Shown: in pieces, positions 21,498-32,308 of the stretch | Numbering within the stretch: the stretch's first letter is position 1 | Layout: every line of letters starts with the position of its first letter | Origin: Costus lasius | Taxonomy: Eukaryota > Streptophyta > Magnoliopsida > Zingiberales > Costaceae | Direction of reading: 5' to 3' | NCBI GenBank assembly: GCA_027563935.2 | Contig: CM050449.1 | Span: 75,946,556 to 76,010,555 of the forward strand | Length of the DNA stretch: 64,000 nucleotides | Program-made: the position numbers and the translations under genes | The notes under the pieces: generated by a model | Database searches by the model: none | What the model was told of the DNA's origin: nothing | The model's input: the letters and a program-made list of their open reading frames with translations, nothing else

Positions 21498-23183
21498 TGT
21501 AAGAACCCAATAAAGGGGGACAGAAACCCTAAAGGGGGGGCGCAAATCAAAATTTCCCAAAGGAAGCTAGGGTTTCATGGATCGTTTGTATGAACATAAG
21601 ATCAACTTATTCAAAGATTGCATAGATGAAAAGGATTCATACCATAGCCATTGCAAGGATGGCGACTTGGAAGGAAAGATGCGAGTGCTTCTTCTCCAAA
21701 GGCACCGCACACAAGATGAGAGATAGCTCCTTCTTGTTTCTCCTTGTGCTAGCAAGGATCTCCAAGAGTCCTAGTCGCGCGAAGGGGATTGAGATGATCT
21801 CTCTTGGCTTGGTTGAACTCTTCTTGGCGTCTACCTTTTCTTTTTCTCCACGAGAGAGCAAGCGGCGACTTGGAAGAGGCGAGCGAGAGTGGAGAATGAC
21901 ACCACGAACGTAGAGACGTTTCTATTTTGGAACTTCCAAAAATAGCAAGCTTCATGCGTTCATGCGTTATGCGTTCACTCCAAGTGAACCGAACGCTCAT
22001 TCTTCTCCCATTGAACCATGCGGTCACACATGTGAACCGGTTCAAGTTGGTTTGGTTCAAAGACCAATTAACCCAAGCCTTTGGTATAACTCATGAAACC
22101 TAAAGGTTCAAGATCTAACTGTTCATCTCTTGATGCTCTTGATCTCACCGATCTAGCATCAACTCTCTCGATCGAAGCCTACCGATCTCAAGCCCTAATC
22201 AATCAAACATGATCAGACCAGATCTCACTTACAATCAGAGTTTAAATCCCTTTAAACTGAACCAAAACAATTCAGTCCACACGATCTGACATAAGTAAGC
22301 CATATCATCAAATTGTGCGACCCTAAGGGTTTCCTTTAAATGTCGGTAACGATAACTTACGTTATCACGATCAGTGAGGGGTATCTAGCAACACATCACT
22401 GTCTCCTGATATAAAGGAAAGAGTCTTCCAAGACTACACCCAAACCACAGCACAAGTGTGAATCCACTTCACTAGACATACATGTTTCCTTTGCCACTGG
22501 ATGTTCTTATTGGACAAGCGTGTCAAGCCTGTAGCTCCAACATGATGAGCATGATTAGATCAGATGAACATAGTCATCTAGGTATGGCCATACACTTTCT
22601 CAATCATCTCATCCAGGGGGCCCCTTTAGAACATCACACTCCAAACAAGGAGACGGCAATCCTATATCTATCACTAGTGCCCTAACATGACTCATGCTCA
22701 TTATCCAAGATAGTCTATAACCATTATATTTCAAATGATATTGAACTACCTTAAAACACTGCCAATCACCATTTAGAAACACAAGTGATCTCAAGTCAGA
22801 GGAAGTATGCCACTTGTTTGCATATAAGGATTATTCACATTGTGACAAGCAATTGAATATCCTAGAAGGGTCTGTCCAGTACATCCAATGTACCCATGAG
22901 TCTACATCTTATTCCATGCTCGAAGCATCCTATAAGATTAGAACACAAATTAGTCTCAATGATATCAAGGCTGTCTCATGTTCACCAAGATATCTCGACT
23001 AAGGACTATACTGCATGTCAGCCAAGCTGAACAGCATTGAGACATTATTTAGAAGTATACATATTGCAGCAGATGATGTAACAACCTGAATAACAACCAT
23101 TGCCTTTAAAAACATAGAGTTTATACATGATACTGAATTAATCCCAAGGCCTCAAACATTAGCCTTAAGGGCATACCCCAACA
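21498..23183 (-). repeat. 3' LTR of Copia B1
   Basis: 1,686 bp; minus strand TGTTGGGGTATGCCC at 23183 to GGGTTCTTACA at 21498. The purine tract AAGTGGGAGAT adjoins it at 23184-23194. It carries ATG-GCT-ATG then donor GTATGA at 21651-21641. Left flank is CAAAC; the matching duplication is not found because the other end of B1 is gone. Confidence 0.9.
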
Positions 23184-23203
23184 ATCTCCCACTTGCACTT
23201 AAT

Positions 23204-26200
23204 CTAATGGTTGAGAAATCTCAAACCCATATTATTACAGTGCTTCTCATGCTTCTGCTGCGCCAGAGGCTTAGTAAGCGGGTCAGCCAGATTGTCATCT
23301 GTATGAACCTTGCAGATTTTGATCTCGCCACGATCAATGATCTCCCGGATCAAGTGAAACCTTCTCTGTATGTGCTTGGACTTCTGGTGCGACCGTGGTT
23401 CCTTTGCTTGTGCTATTGCTCCAGTGTTATCACAGAAGATAACCAAAGGATCTGCACTCGAAGGAACAACACCAAGTTCCTGAACGAACTTACGAATCCA
23501 CACTGCCTCCTTGGATGCTTCCGAGGCTGCAACATACTCGGCTTCTGTTGTGGAATCAGCAACAATTGACTGTTTGAAACTTTTCCACACCACTGCACCT
23601 CCATTCAAGCTAAAAACATAGCCTGATTGCGATCGGAAATCATCCTGGTCAGATTGGAACGAAGCGTCAGTATATCCTTCAATACTGAGTTCTTCCTGAC
23701 CTCCATATATCAAGAACATATCTTTGGACCTCCGAAGATATTTCAAAATGTTCTTGACTGCAATCCAGTGTGCCTGTCCTGGATTACTTTGGAATCGACT
23801 GGTCACGCTTAACCCGTAAGCAACGTCTGGGCGAGTACACAACATCGCATACATAATGGACCCAATAGCCGAAGCATAAGGCGTATTGTCCATTTCATCT
23901 TTCTCAGTCTGTGTTTGTGGACACTGACTCTTTGAAAGATTCAGACCATGTCTGACTGGAAGATATCCTCTCTTAGAATTTTCTAAATGGAATCTCTCCA
24001 GGACTTTATCGATGTAAGTTCTCTGGCACAGCCCGAGAAGCCTCTTAGATCTATCTCTGTAGATCTTCACACCTAATACATAGGCTGCTTCTCCTAAATC
24101 TTTCATCTGAAAACATTTTCTTAACCATGCTTTTATAGCATGAAGTTCAGGAATATCATTTCCAATGATCAAGATATCATCAACGTAGAGGACTAGGAAA
24201 GTAATCACGCTCCCACTAAACCTCTTATATACACACGGGTCATCTTCATTCTTGATGAAACCAAACTTACAGATTGATTCATCAAAACGAATATTCCAGC
24301 TTCTCGATGCTTGCTTAAGTCCATAAATGGACTTCTTTAATTTGCATATTTTATGACGATCTGATGGATTGATAAAACCTTCAGGTTGTGTCATATACAC
24401 ATCCTCTTCCAGTTTTCCATTAAGGAAAGCGGTTTTCACATCCATTTGCCAGATCTCATAATCATAATATGCTGCTATCGCAAGAATAATCCGAATAGAC
24501 TTGAACATGGCTACAGGAGAGAAAGTTTCATCATAATCTATCCCGTAGATTTGTTTGAAACCTTTCGCAACTAGCCTGCCTTTATAGGTAACTACGTTAC
24601 CATCGATGTCAATCTTCCTTTTGAAGATCCACTTATAGCCTATAGGGATTACTCCCAGAGGCGGATCAACCAAATCCCAGACTTGGTTATCTGACATGGA
24701 GTCCATCTCGGCTCGCATAGCTTCAAGCCATCTCGCTGATTCCGGTCCACTGACCGCATCCGCATAAGTGAGGGGTTCATCATCAATGATGTAGACTCCG
24801 TCATAGCGCTCAGGCTGTCGACGGATCCTTCCCGATCTTCACGGTTCCCGTGATATCTGAGCCTCAGGTTGTTCAGTAACCTGATCTACTGGCTCAGGCT
24901 CATCCAACTGTGCTTGACTACTTTGTCCTTCTTCTGGATTCTCATCCAGCTTTATTTCTCTCCCACTGGCCTCTTGCAGAAGAAATTCTTTCTCAAGAAA
25001 TATAGCCGTCCGAGCAACAAATACCTTGTTCTCCTTGGGATCGTAGAAATAATAACCTTAGTTTCCTTAGGGTAACCGACAAAGATACATTTGTCAGATC
25101 TACTCTCCAGTTTCCCAGAGGCGAGCTTTTTGACATAAGCCTCGCAACCCCAGATCTTAATAAATGTCAAGCTCGGCTGTTTCCCATACCATAACTCATA
25201 TGGAGTCTTTGAAACTGCCTTGGATGGCACTCGGTTTAGTACCTTTGCAGCTGTTTCCAGTGCAAATCCCCAAAAGGAGTAAGGTAGAGTAGCCTGACTC
25301 ATCATAGAACGAACCATATCAAGTAAGGTTCTATTTCTCCTCTCGGACACACCATTCCATTGCGGTGTTCCTTGCGGAGTGAGCTATGAGATAATCCCAC
25401 ACTCCTTCAGATAGTCAGTAAACTCTCGACTCAAGTATTCTCCACCTCGATCTGAACAAAGTGCCTTGATATTTCGGCCTAGCTGATTTTGCACTTCATT
25501 TTTGAACTCTTTGAACTTGTCAAAAGATTCACTTTTATGTCTCTTTAAATAGACATAACCATACCTACTGAAATCATCAGTAAAGGTAATGAAGTACGAA
25601 TAGCCACCTCTGGCATGTTTACTAAATGGCCCACACACATCACTGTGAATGAGGTCAAGTAAACCTGAAGCCCTTTGACCTTTATTAGAAAAAGGAGACT
25701 TCGTCATTTTACCCATTAAACAAGCTTTGCATGTATCAAGCTCCTCATAGGAGAATGATCCCAGCAGTCCATGGTCATGCAACCGCTTAATGCGTTTCTT
25801 GTTAATATGGCCTAAACGACTATGCCATAGCAAGGTGCTGTCATCAGCATACTTGACTTTCTTAATATCAGTTTGATGTACAGAACATTCCATGTCCAAC
25901 ATGAATAACCCATTGTTAATTGAGCCAGTAGCATAAATAATATTATCAAGAGAAATATAACACTTTGAAATCTTGCATTCAAAGGAAAACCCTTTCCTGA
26001 CAAGAGCAGGAATAGAGATAATATTTTTGGTTATGCTCGGTACAAAATAACAATTGTTCAGTTCTAATACAAGACCAGATGGTAAAGAGATGTGATATTC
26101 TCCTACAGCAACAGCAGCAACCCGTGCCCCGTTTCCAACTCGTAGGTCCACCTCATGCTGTCCCACCTGTCTTCTTCTCTTGAGTTCCTGTACATTTGAA

Positions 26201-27117
26201 CAAATGTGAACTCCACATGCAGTGTCCAACACCCATGATATAGAAGAAGAAAACATGACCTCAGTCACAAAAATACCTGAGCTAGAAGCGAAAGGCTTGC
26301 TTCCCTTCTTATCTCCTTGGAGCGCTTTACAGTCCTTCTTCCAGTGACCCAGCTGGCCACAATGGAAGCATCTGTATTCCTTTGACCGCTTTATCTTTTG
26401 CTTTAGAGCCTTGTTGTAGCTCTTGACAGGGACTTTGCCCTTCTTCCCCTTCTTCTTGTTCCTGGAAGGAACCATTAAGACAGAGGATGAAGGCGTTCCC
26501 TTCTCACGAGACTGAGTTTGCTCAGTAGTCAAGAGCATGTTCAATAACTCTGCCGGCGTACAGTCGATCTTGTTCATATTAAAATTAATAATGAATGGAT
26601 CGAAAGAGGCCGGGAGAGACTGAAGGATGATGTCTACAACAAGCTCCTGATTGATGGTATGTCCCAGTTTCTCTAGAGCCTCCTTGTACCCAATCATCTT
26701 GAGTACGTGAGCTCCCACTGGACTCCCTTCAGCCAGTTTGCTCTGAAAGAAAAGTTTAGTCAAATTGTAGCGTTCAGTCCTTGCCTGTGCAGCATACAAC
26801 AACTTGAGATTTGCTATTATTTCAATAGCAGATAAATCTTCATGTTGACGCTGCAGCTGTGGCGTCATAGACGCTAGCATCAGGCAAGCGACATCAATGC
26901 TATCATTGACGTGCTTTTCATAAGCATCCCGAACCGCCCTTGCGGCGTTCGGAGCGGGTTGAGGCAGTATAGCCGTCTCGAGGACATACAGTTTCCTCTC
27001 AGCCTTAAGAATAATCTTAAGGTGTCCGTACCAGTCTGAGAAGTTTGGCCTAGCAAACTTCTCCCTTTCCAGTAGGGATCGCACATTAAACGCTGTGGTG
27101 TTCGTTGCTGCAGTAAT
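23204..27117 (-). pseudogene. Copia family B gag-pol of B1 (two stops, one frameshift)
   Basis: From 27117 down: gag; a single zinc knuckle CFHCGQLGHWKKDC; protease LDTACGVHIC (D-T-A where D-T-G or D-S-G is usual); integrase with HSRLGHINKKR, TDDFSRYGYVYL and CSDRGGEY; RT with VLYVDDILI; RNase H ending in DNLADPLTKPLAQQ. Breaks: TAG at 25384-25386 (CAG to TAG compared with B2), a 1-bp loss near 25056 that shifts the end of integrase, and TGA at 24839-24841. The remainder, including RT-RNase H at 23204-24718, is open. No ATG precedes gag in frame; the frame opens at a 3' splice-like site (27118). The copy cannot make a full polyprotein. Confidence 0.93.
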
Positions 27118-27982
27118 CTACAACAATGCAAGAACAGCAAGGTGAGTATCAATGTTAGAATCAATTCAGGACTTAAGAATGATTCTTTTCTCACTATTTT
27201 ATCTGACTGAAAAATCCAGTAAAACAGTCCGAAAGAGTGAAACTCTTTTAGTGAGATGGGATCCAGATTTCATACTTGGTCTCCGCGTCCCGCTGAGGCA
27301 AGATAAGATGCACAGAGAATACAAGCACTAATTTCTGGTAGGCTATCCCTGCCAATCGCCAACCCGTGCGATTCCCCTTCATCTGGGAAATCCAGCAGAC
27401 TGTGCCAACTGAGTTGGTACAACACAGTCTCTGATCCCACAGATGGCTGCCTCCATATGGCTACCATATGCGCCACATATGTAGCCTATATGGTCAAGCT
27501 GACCCGACCTACTCCCTGGACCACCACGTGCTATGCTGAGCAACGAGAAGCGATAAATCCCTTCTCTGTAACACGCAGGTGTAATCACACACCGTCTGAA
27601 GATAGATGGGCGTGCCCACTGAGTGGGTACAACACGGGCCCAACGATAGTCAGAACAGTGAGGTTTCGCGTCAGAAGGCTATCGTGCTTGATATTTAACG
27701 TTGGATTTTAACGGTCCTTTTATCTTCTTACTATCATTCAAATCCTATGGTGATAGCAGAAGAATAAATCATGCAATTACTAAATTACTTAAACAGTAAA
27801 TTAAAAGCATGATGATCTTATGTGGTAAAAGCCCATTAAGCCTAAGTAAGACCTTAATTTAACTTAAGTCTTCACAAGAGCTCTTCATGGGTCTTTTGCA
27901 ACTCCATATGGCCCAACCTGGGCCCAAGCGCCCACTGCAGCTCAGGTGCGCCCACCAGGTAAATGCGCCTGTCCTAGATTTT
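27118..27982 (-). other. Leader of Copia B1 (proposed intron), truncated
   Basis: Non-coding leader upstream of gag. Next to gag the minus strand has a CTAAC branch-like word, a pyrimidine-rich run and TTGTTGTAG. Twin hairpins CCAACTCAGTTGG (27405-27417) and CCCACTCAGTGGG (27615-27627) match those in B2. At about 27982 the leader stops abruptly at the point equivalent to 50050 in B2, and the LTR of B3 follows in the opposite sense. The rest of the leader, the primer site and 5' LTR are missing. Confidence 0.82.
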
Positions 27983-29560
27983 GGGGTATGCCCTTAAGGC
28001 TAATGTTTGAGGCCTTGGGATTCTTTCAGTATCATGTATAAACTCTCATGTTTATAAAGGCAATGGTTGTTGTTCAGTTTGTTACATTGTCTGCTGCAAT
28101 AAGTGTGCTTCTGAATAATGTCTCAATGCTGTTCAGCTTGGCTGACATGCTATAATGTCCTTAGTCGAGATATCTTGGTGAACATGAGACAGCCTTGATA
28201 TGATTGAGACTAATATGTGTTCTAATCTTATAGGATGCTTCGAGCATGGAATAAGATGTAGACTCATGGGTACATTGGATGTACTAGACAGACCCTACTA
28301 GGATATTCAATTGCTTGTCACAATGTGAATAATCCTTGTTTGCAACAAGTGGCACATGTCCTCTGACTTGAGATCACTTGTGTTTCTAAATGATGATTGT
28401 CATTGTTTTGAGGTAGTTCAATATCATTTGAAACATAATGGTTATAGACTATCTTGGATAATGATCATGAGTCAGGTTAGGACACTAGTGATAGATATAG
28501 GATTGCCGTCTCCTTGTTTGGAGTGTGATGTTCTAAAGGGCCCCCCTGGATGAGGTGATTGAGAAAGTGTATGGCCATACCCAGGTGACTATGTTCATCT
28601 GATCTAATCATGCTCATCATATTGGAGTTACAGGCTTGACACGCTTGTCCAAAAAGAACATCCAGTGGCAAAGGAAACATGTATGCCTAGTGAAGTGGAT
28701 TCACACTTGTGCTGTGGTTTGGGTGTAGTCTTGGAAGACTCTTTCCTTTATATCGGGAGACAGTGATGTGTTGCTAGATACCCCTCACTGATCGTGATAA
28801 CGTAAGTTATCGTTACCGACATTTAAAGGAAACCCTTAGGGTCGCACAATTTGATGATATGGCTTACTTAAGTCAGATCGTGTGGACTGAATTGTTTTGG
28901 TTCAGTTTAAAGGAGTTTAAACTCTGATTGTAAGTGAGATCTGGTCTGATCATGTTTGATTGATTAGGGCTTGAGATCGGTAAGCTTCGATCGAGAGTAG
29001 TGATGCTAGATCGGTGAGATCAAAAGCATCAAGAGATCAACGGTTAGATCTTGAACCATTGGTTCAATGAGATCTAGGCCAAGGCTTGGGCTGGTTTGAT
29101 TTGGTCTTTGAACCAAATGCATCTAAACCGAATTGATTTGAACCGGTTCACTTATGTGAACGTATGGTTCAAAGGCAAGAGGAGTTTTCGATGGTTTAAG
29201 AGGAGGTTTTAAGTGAACTTAAAACTTGCTATTTTGGGAAGGCGTTTTGCTAGAGGAAAACGCTCCCACGTTCGAACGCCTCTCTAGCCTCTTCCTCTCT
29301 CGTCTTGGGTGCTCTTCACGCCAAGAGGAAAATTCGGCCAGCAAGGTCCTCTCTCTCAAAAAAAATCTCCTTCACGCGACAAGGGGCACTTGGAGATCCT
29401 TGCTAGCACATGGAGCGACAAGAAGAAAGCTACTTCTCATCTTGTGTGCGCATCTTGTGGAGGAGACCCCTTTCGATCTCTTCTTCCAAGACGCCATTCG
29501 AACTAATAGCTATGGTATGAATCCTTTTCATCTATATAAGCTATTGATGTTGATCATATG
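27983..29560 (+). repeat. 5' LTR of Copia B3, first segment
   Basis: It begins TGGGGTATGCCCTTAAGG, so the first three bases (TGT) of the usual TGTTGGGG start are lost at the junction with B1. It is interrupted at 29561 by element D and resumes at 39549. Near its end are ATG 29512-29514 and donor GTATGA. The single upstream ATG of the other copies is lost here. Confidence 0.87.
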
Positions 29561-29699
29561 TGTAAAACCCGAGAATTTTGATGTATTAAACCTCGGTATG
29601 TGACTCATTTTAATTATCTATAATCAGGTATTTATTAACCTTGTTGGTGGGATTTTTGGCTAAGGGAAAAATTATTCTCCTGCAGGGCAAAAATAAGTT

Positions 29700-29745
29700 G
29701 CTGTGGAGGAGTCTTGAACCTGAGACCTCTCCTGTGTATGTTGGC
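29700..29745 (-). other. tRNA/SINE-like B-box word in LTR D
   Basis: The minus strand reads GAGGTCTCAGGTTCAAGACT, containing GGTTCAAGAC, close to a polymerase III B box. It is repeated in the 3' LTR near 37091-37136. No complete tRNA fold is seen. Confidence 0.3.
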
Positions 29746-30940
29746 CTGGCTACCAGAGTTCCAGCCCAGTCTTTGTGTTAGGTATGTGGGCGCCCCCTTA
29801 TTATGTGAGTATACAGATTAAATGCAGATTTCACTTAAGTGACTTGGCATCACTTAAGTTGTTTCCGATTTTCATCCTAACCCTAGCCGACCCTTACGAT
29901 TTTTCCTCTCCCTCTCGTGGACTCTCGTGGACGATTTGCAGCCGCGCCTTCCCCTTTCGTCCAGCTCCTTTCCGGCGAGGTTCCGGCGGCGGCGCTTGGT
30001 TTTCCGGCGTGGTGGACAGCGGCGACGTGTGGGAGCTTCAGACAAGCCTCTTTGCTCACGATTTGCTTGCAAATCATCCCCAAGGCGAGTGGAAATCCTA
30101 TGTTACTTGTAATCCGATTATATGATCTTTCCCTTGACATGTTTTCTTGCTTTGTGATGGAAAAACGAGTAGCTTACCATGAAACCGTGATCACCCATTT
30201 GAAGTTTCGAAAATCAGATTTAGGGGCTCTAATCATAGGGCTTTTCGTTCTTTACTTGATTAGATGTCTTATGAGGATGAGTGATCATGATCTTGAGCTC
30301 AATTTGATTGTATGATGTATTCATGAAAAACCCTAGAGTATGACATGCGCCCATGCCCTAAATTGATGAAATTTCATGCTAACTTTTGGGGAAAACTTAG
30401 GATTCATGAAATTAGAAGTATGAGGGAATTTATCATGAATTTTCTGCTATTTTTGGAGCCTTAATTCATGCTGGCCGAAATTTACCCTAGGGGTATTTTG
30501 GTCAATGTTCAGTTAACTTTTGGGGCAAAGCTGTTATTCATGTAATTGAGTTTATATGGTGCTTAAATATGATTTTTGCCTAATTTTAGGAATTTTCTAT
30601 GCATAGTTACAAGTGTAATCGTTCTCTTGGAATTAAGTGATGGTAATGTGTGCAATGTTTGTAAATTCTGTTTGATAACCTAGAATATAGATGTTACAAT
30701 CTAATTGCATGAAATCTAGGATTAACACATTTTACCTGTATGGAAACATTTGTTGAGAACTTAGCATGGTATCTTCCTAACCTGATTGCATGAAACTTAA
30801 GGACTACCCTGTCTAAGACATTTATGCTGTTTAATTAATTTCGAGTGGTGAATGATATCCGGGTGTTAGTCTTTTGCTATAAGTGTGTGGCATAAGTCAT
30901 GTCCATTATGTGTGACCCTGGAGATGTTGTGAAGTGAGGC

Positions 30941-31215
30941 AAAGTGTCACGCCTTGGTCAGGCGGGGGCCACCACTTGATCTTCCTTCACAGATGTGATT
31001 AGTTTAGCATAAGAGAGACAAAGTGCCACGCTACTGGTAAGCGAGGGCCACCTCTTGAACTCTCTGACTGCTGTGTGACCAATGTGGGGAAACAAAGTGC
31101 CACGCCGTGACTTGGCGGGGGCCACCTCTTGATTTACCACATTGTCTGAGTGGGTAGATGGAGATCAGCGTGCCACGTCTTAGCTAGACGGGGGCCACCT
31201 CCTGATTCCTCCCCT
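30941..31215 (+). repeat. Four tandem units in LTR D
   Basis: Units of 74-79 bp start near 30941, 31020, 31094 and 31168. Each has the pattern AAAGTGCCACGCC, a few variable bases, then GGCGGGGGCCACCTCTTGA. The 3' LTR has the same array at 38332-38606. The units differ from each other far more than the two LTRs do, so the array is ancestral. Confidence 0.85.
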
Positions 31216-31920
31216 ACTGTTTGGCATGCATGCATTCTCTGAGCCCTGACGAGGGAAGGGTCGGACCTTTGTGGTCGTTTCGTTCTGTTCTGGATTTGGA
31301 CATGTTAGGATGTGCATCTACGTATGTGTTCTGTTTCGCCATGTGATATGCACGTTTCTATTTCGGTTTTGTTGTATTATGATTAGATTTCGCCATGTGG
31401 ATTATTTTGTAAGTTGTGTTCTTATCTGTATTTGATTTGATATTTAATAATCGCATTCGGTAAATGTTTTGAAAAACCTTACATGCTATATTTTTGAATG
31501 TATTAATGGAGGGGTTTCATAGGGATTCTCACTTGCGGAGCTGTTAGCTCACCCCCTCTAATATCTACAGGTGAGAGACCGTGATTGATACAGCGTTATG
31601 CACCTTGAGATATGAGTAGCTTGACGAAGCTTTGGGCTTTGTGATATGGACCTTGTAAAAGATTTCGGTTGTATTTGAATACTTGTATCGTGACTCCGTT
31701 ATCTGGGGCCTGCGTGCCTGTATTGGTTATACTTTGTTTTGGATGATGGATACTATATTCTGGTTACATGTGAGGGCTTAGGCCCATTTTGTTATAAGAT
31801 TTCGGTTGTGGTATTTTCACCGTTTTGATGGGATTTTATGTTCAGTCTGCTGTGATATGAGATTTTGTCTCCATATATGTATAGTACGGAGTTGTGAACC
31901 GATTCGGTTATGTTTAGTAT

Positions 31921-31928
31921 TATATAAG
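31921..31928 (+). promoter_or_regulatory. Possible TATA box of element D
   Basis: TATATAAG in the context GTATTATATAAGTTG lies about 225 bp before the LTR end; the same is in the 3' LTR at 39312-39319. Position is plausible, but no start site can be shown. Confidence 0.4.
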
Positions 31929-32154
31929 TTGAAATTACTTGTTGTTATGAATCAGTACAGCATGTACATGTATGGGAATTTTCCCGACCTTGTATGTACG
32001 CATACATGCTGCCGGATTTTTGTATAAATTTTCAGATCTTTTATTCCCTAGCTCCGTTAGTAGTATGATCTTGGCGTTCGGTTTTATTTCTCGTGACGTT
32101 CCTCGTATGATTTCCGCATGAACTTCGGGGTTAAGTATCGAGGGGCGTTACATA

Positions 32155-32166
32155 TGGTATCAGAGG
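32155..32166 (+). promoter_or_regulatory. Primer-binding site of element D, tRNA-Met type
   Basis: TGGTATCAGAGG follows the LTR end by 2 nt. It matches the initiator tRNA-Met site except for the final base. Confidence 0.92.
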
Positions 32167-32308
32167 GAGTTTCTAGCGAATATTAGATCTGGGTAGTAAA
32201 ACATTGTTTGTGTATTGTATAGAAATAAACCAAGTCAGGAATTGGTTGTTAGTAAGATAAGGAAATTATTGTTTGTCTTGACTTGCAAGGTGTTTTTGCT
32301 AGGTAAGA

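Larger units (their letters stand above)
29561..32152 (+). repeat. 5' LTR of element D
   Basis: TGTAAAACCCGAG to GGGGCGTTACA, 2,592 bp. The end GGGGCGTTACA resembles GGGGCGTGACA of the giant-LTR element. Open frames of 60-132 codons inside it appear again in the 3' LTR only because the LTRs are duplicates. Confidence 0.96.

Noticed and set aside
29226..29603. 125-codon frame at the end of a family-B LTR
   Set aside because: It is not in the frame of the proposed gag start, is not kept in other family-B LTRs, and crosses into element D.
29775..30315. Overlapping open frames of 60-132 codons, repeated exactly at 37166-37706
   Set aside because: They lie in the two LTRs of element D and are identical only because the LTRs are. 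They overlap on both strands and show no domain.
30941..31215. CRISPR-like array
   Set aside because: Four diverged tandem units in an LTR of a plant element, without constant repeats and unique spacers.
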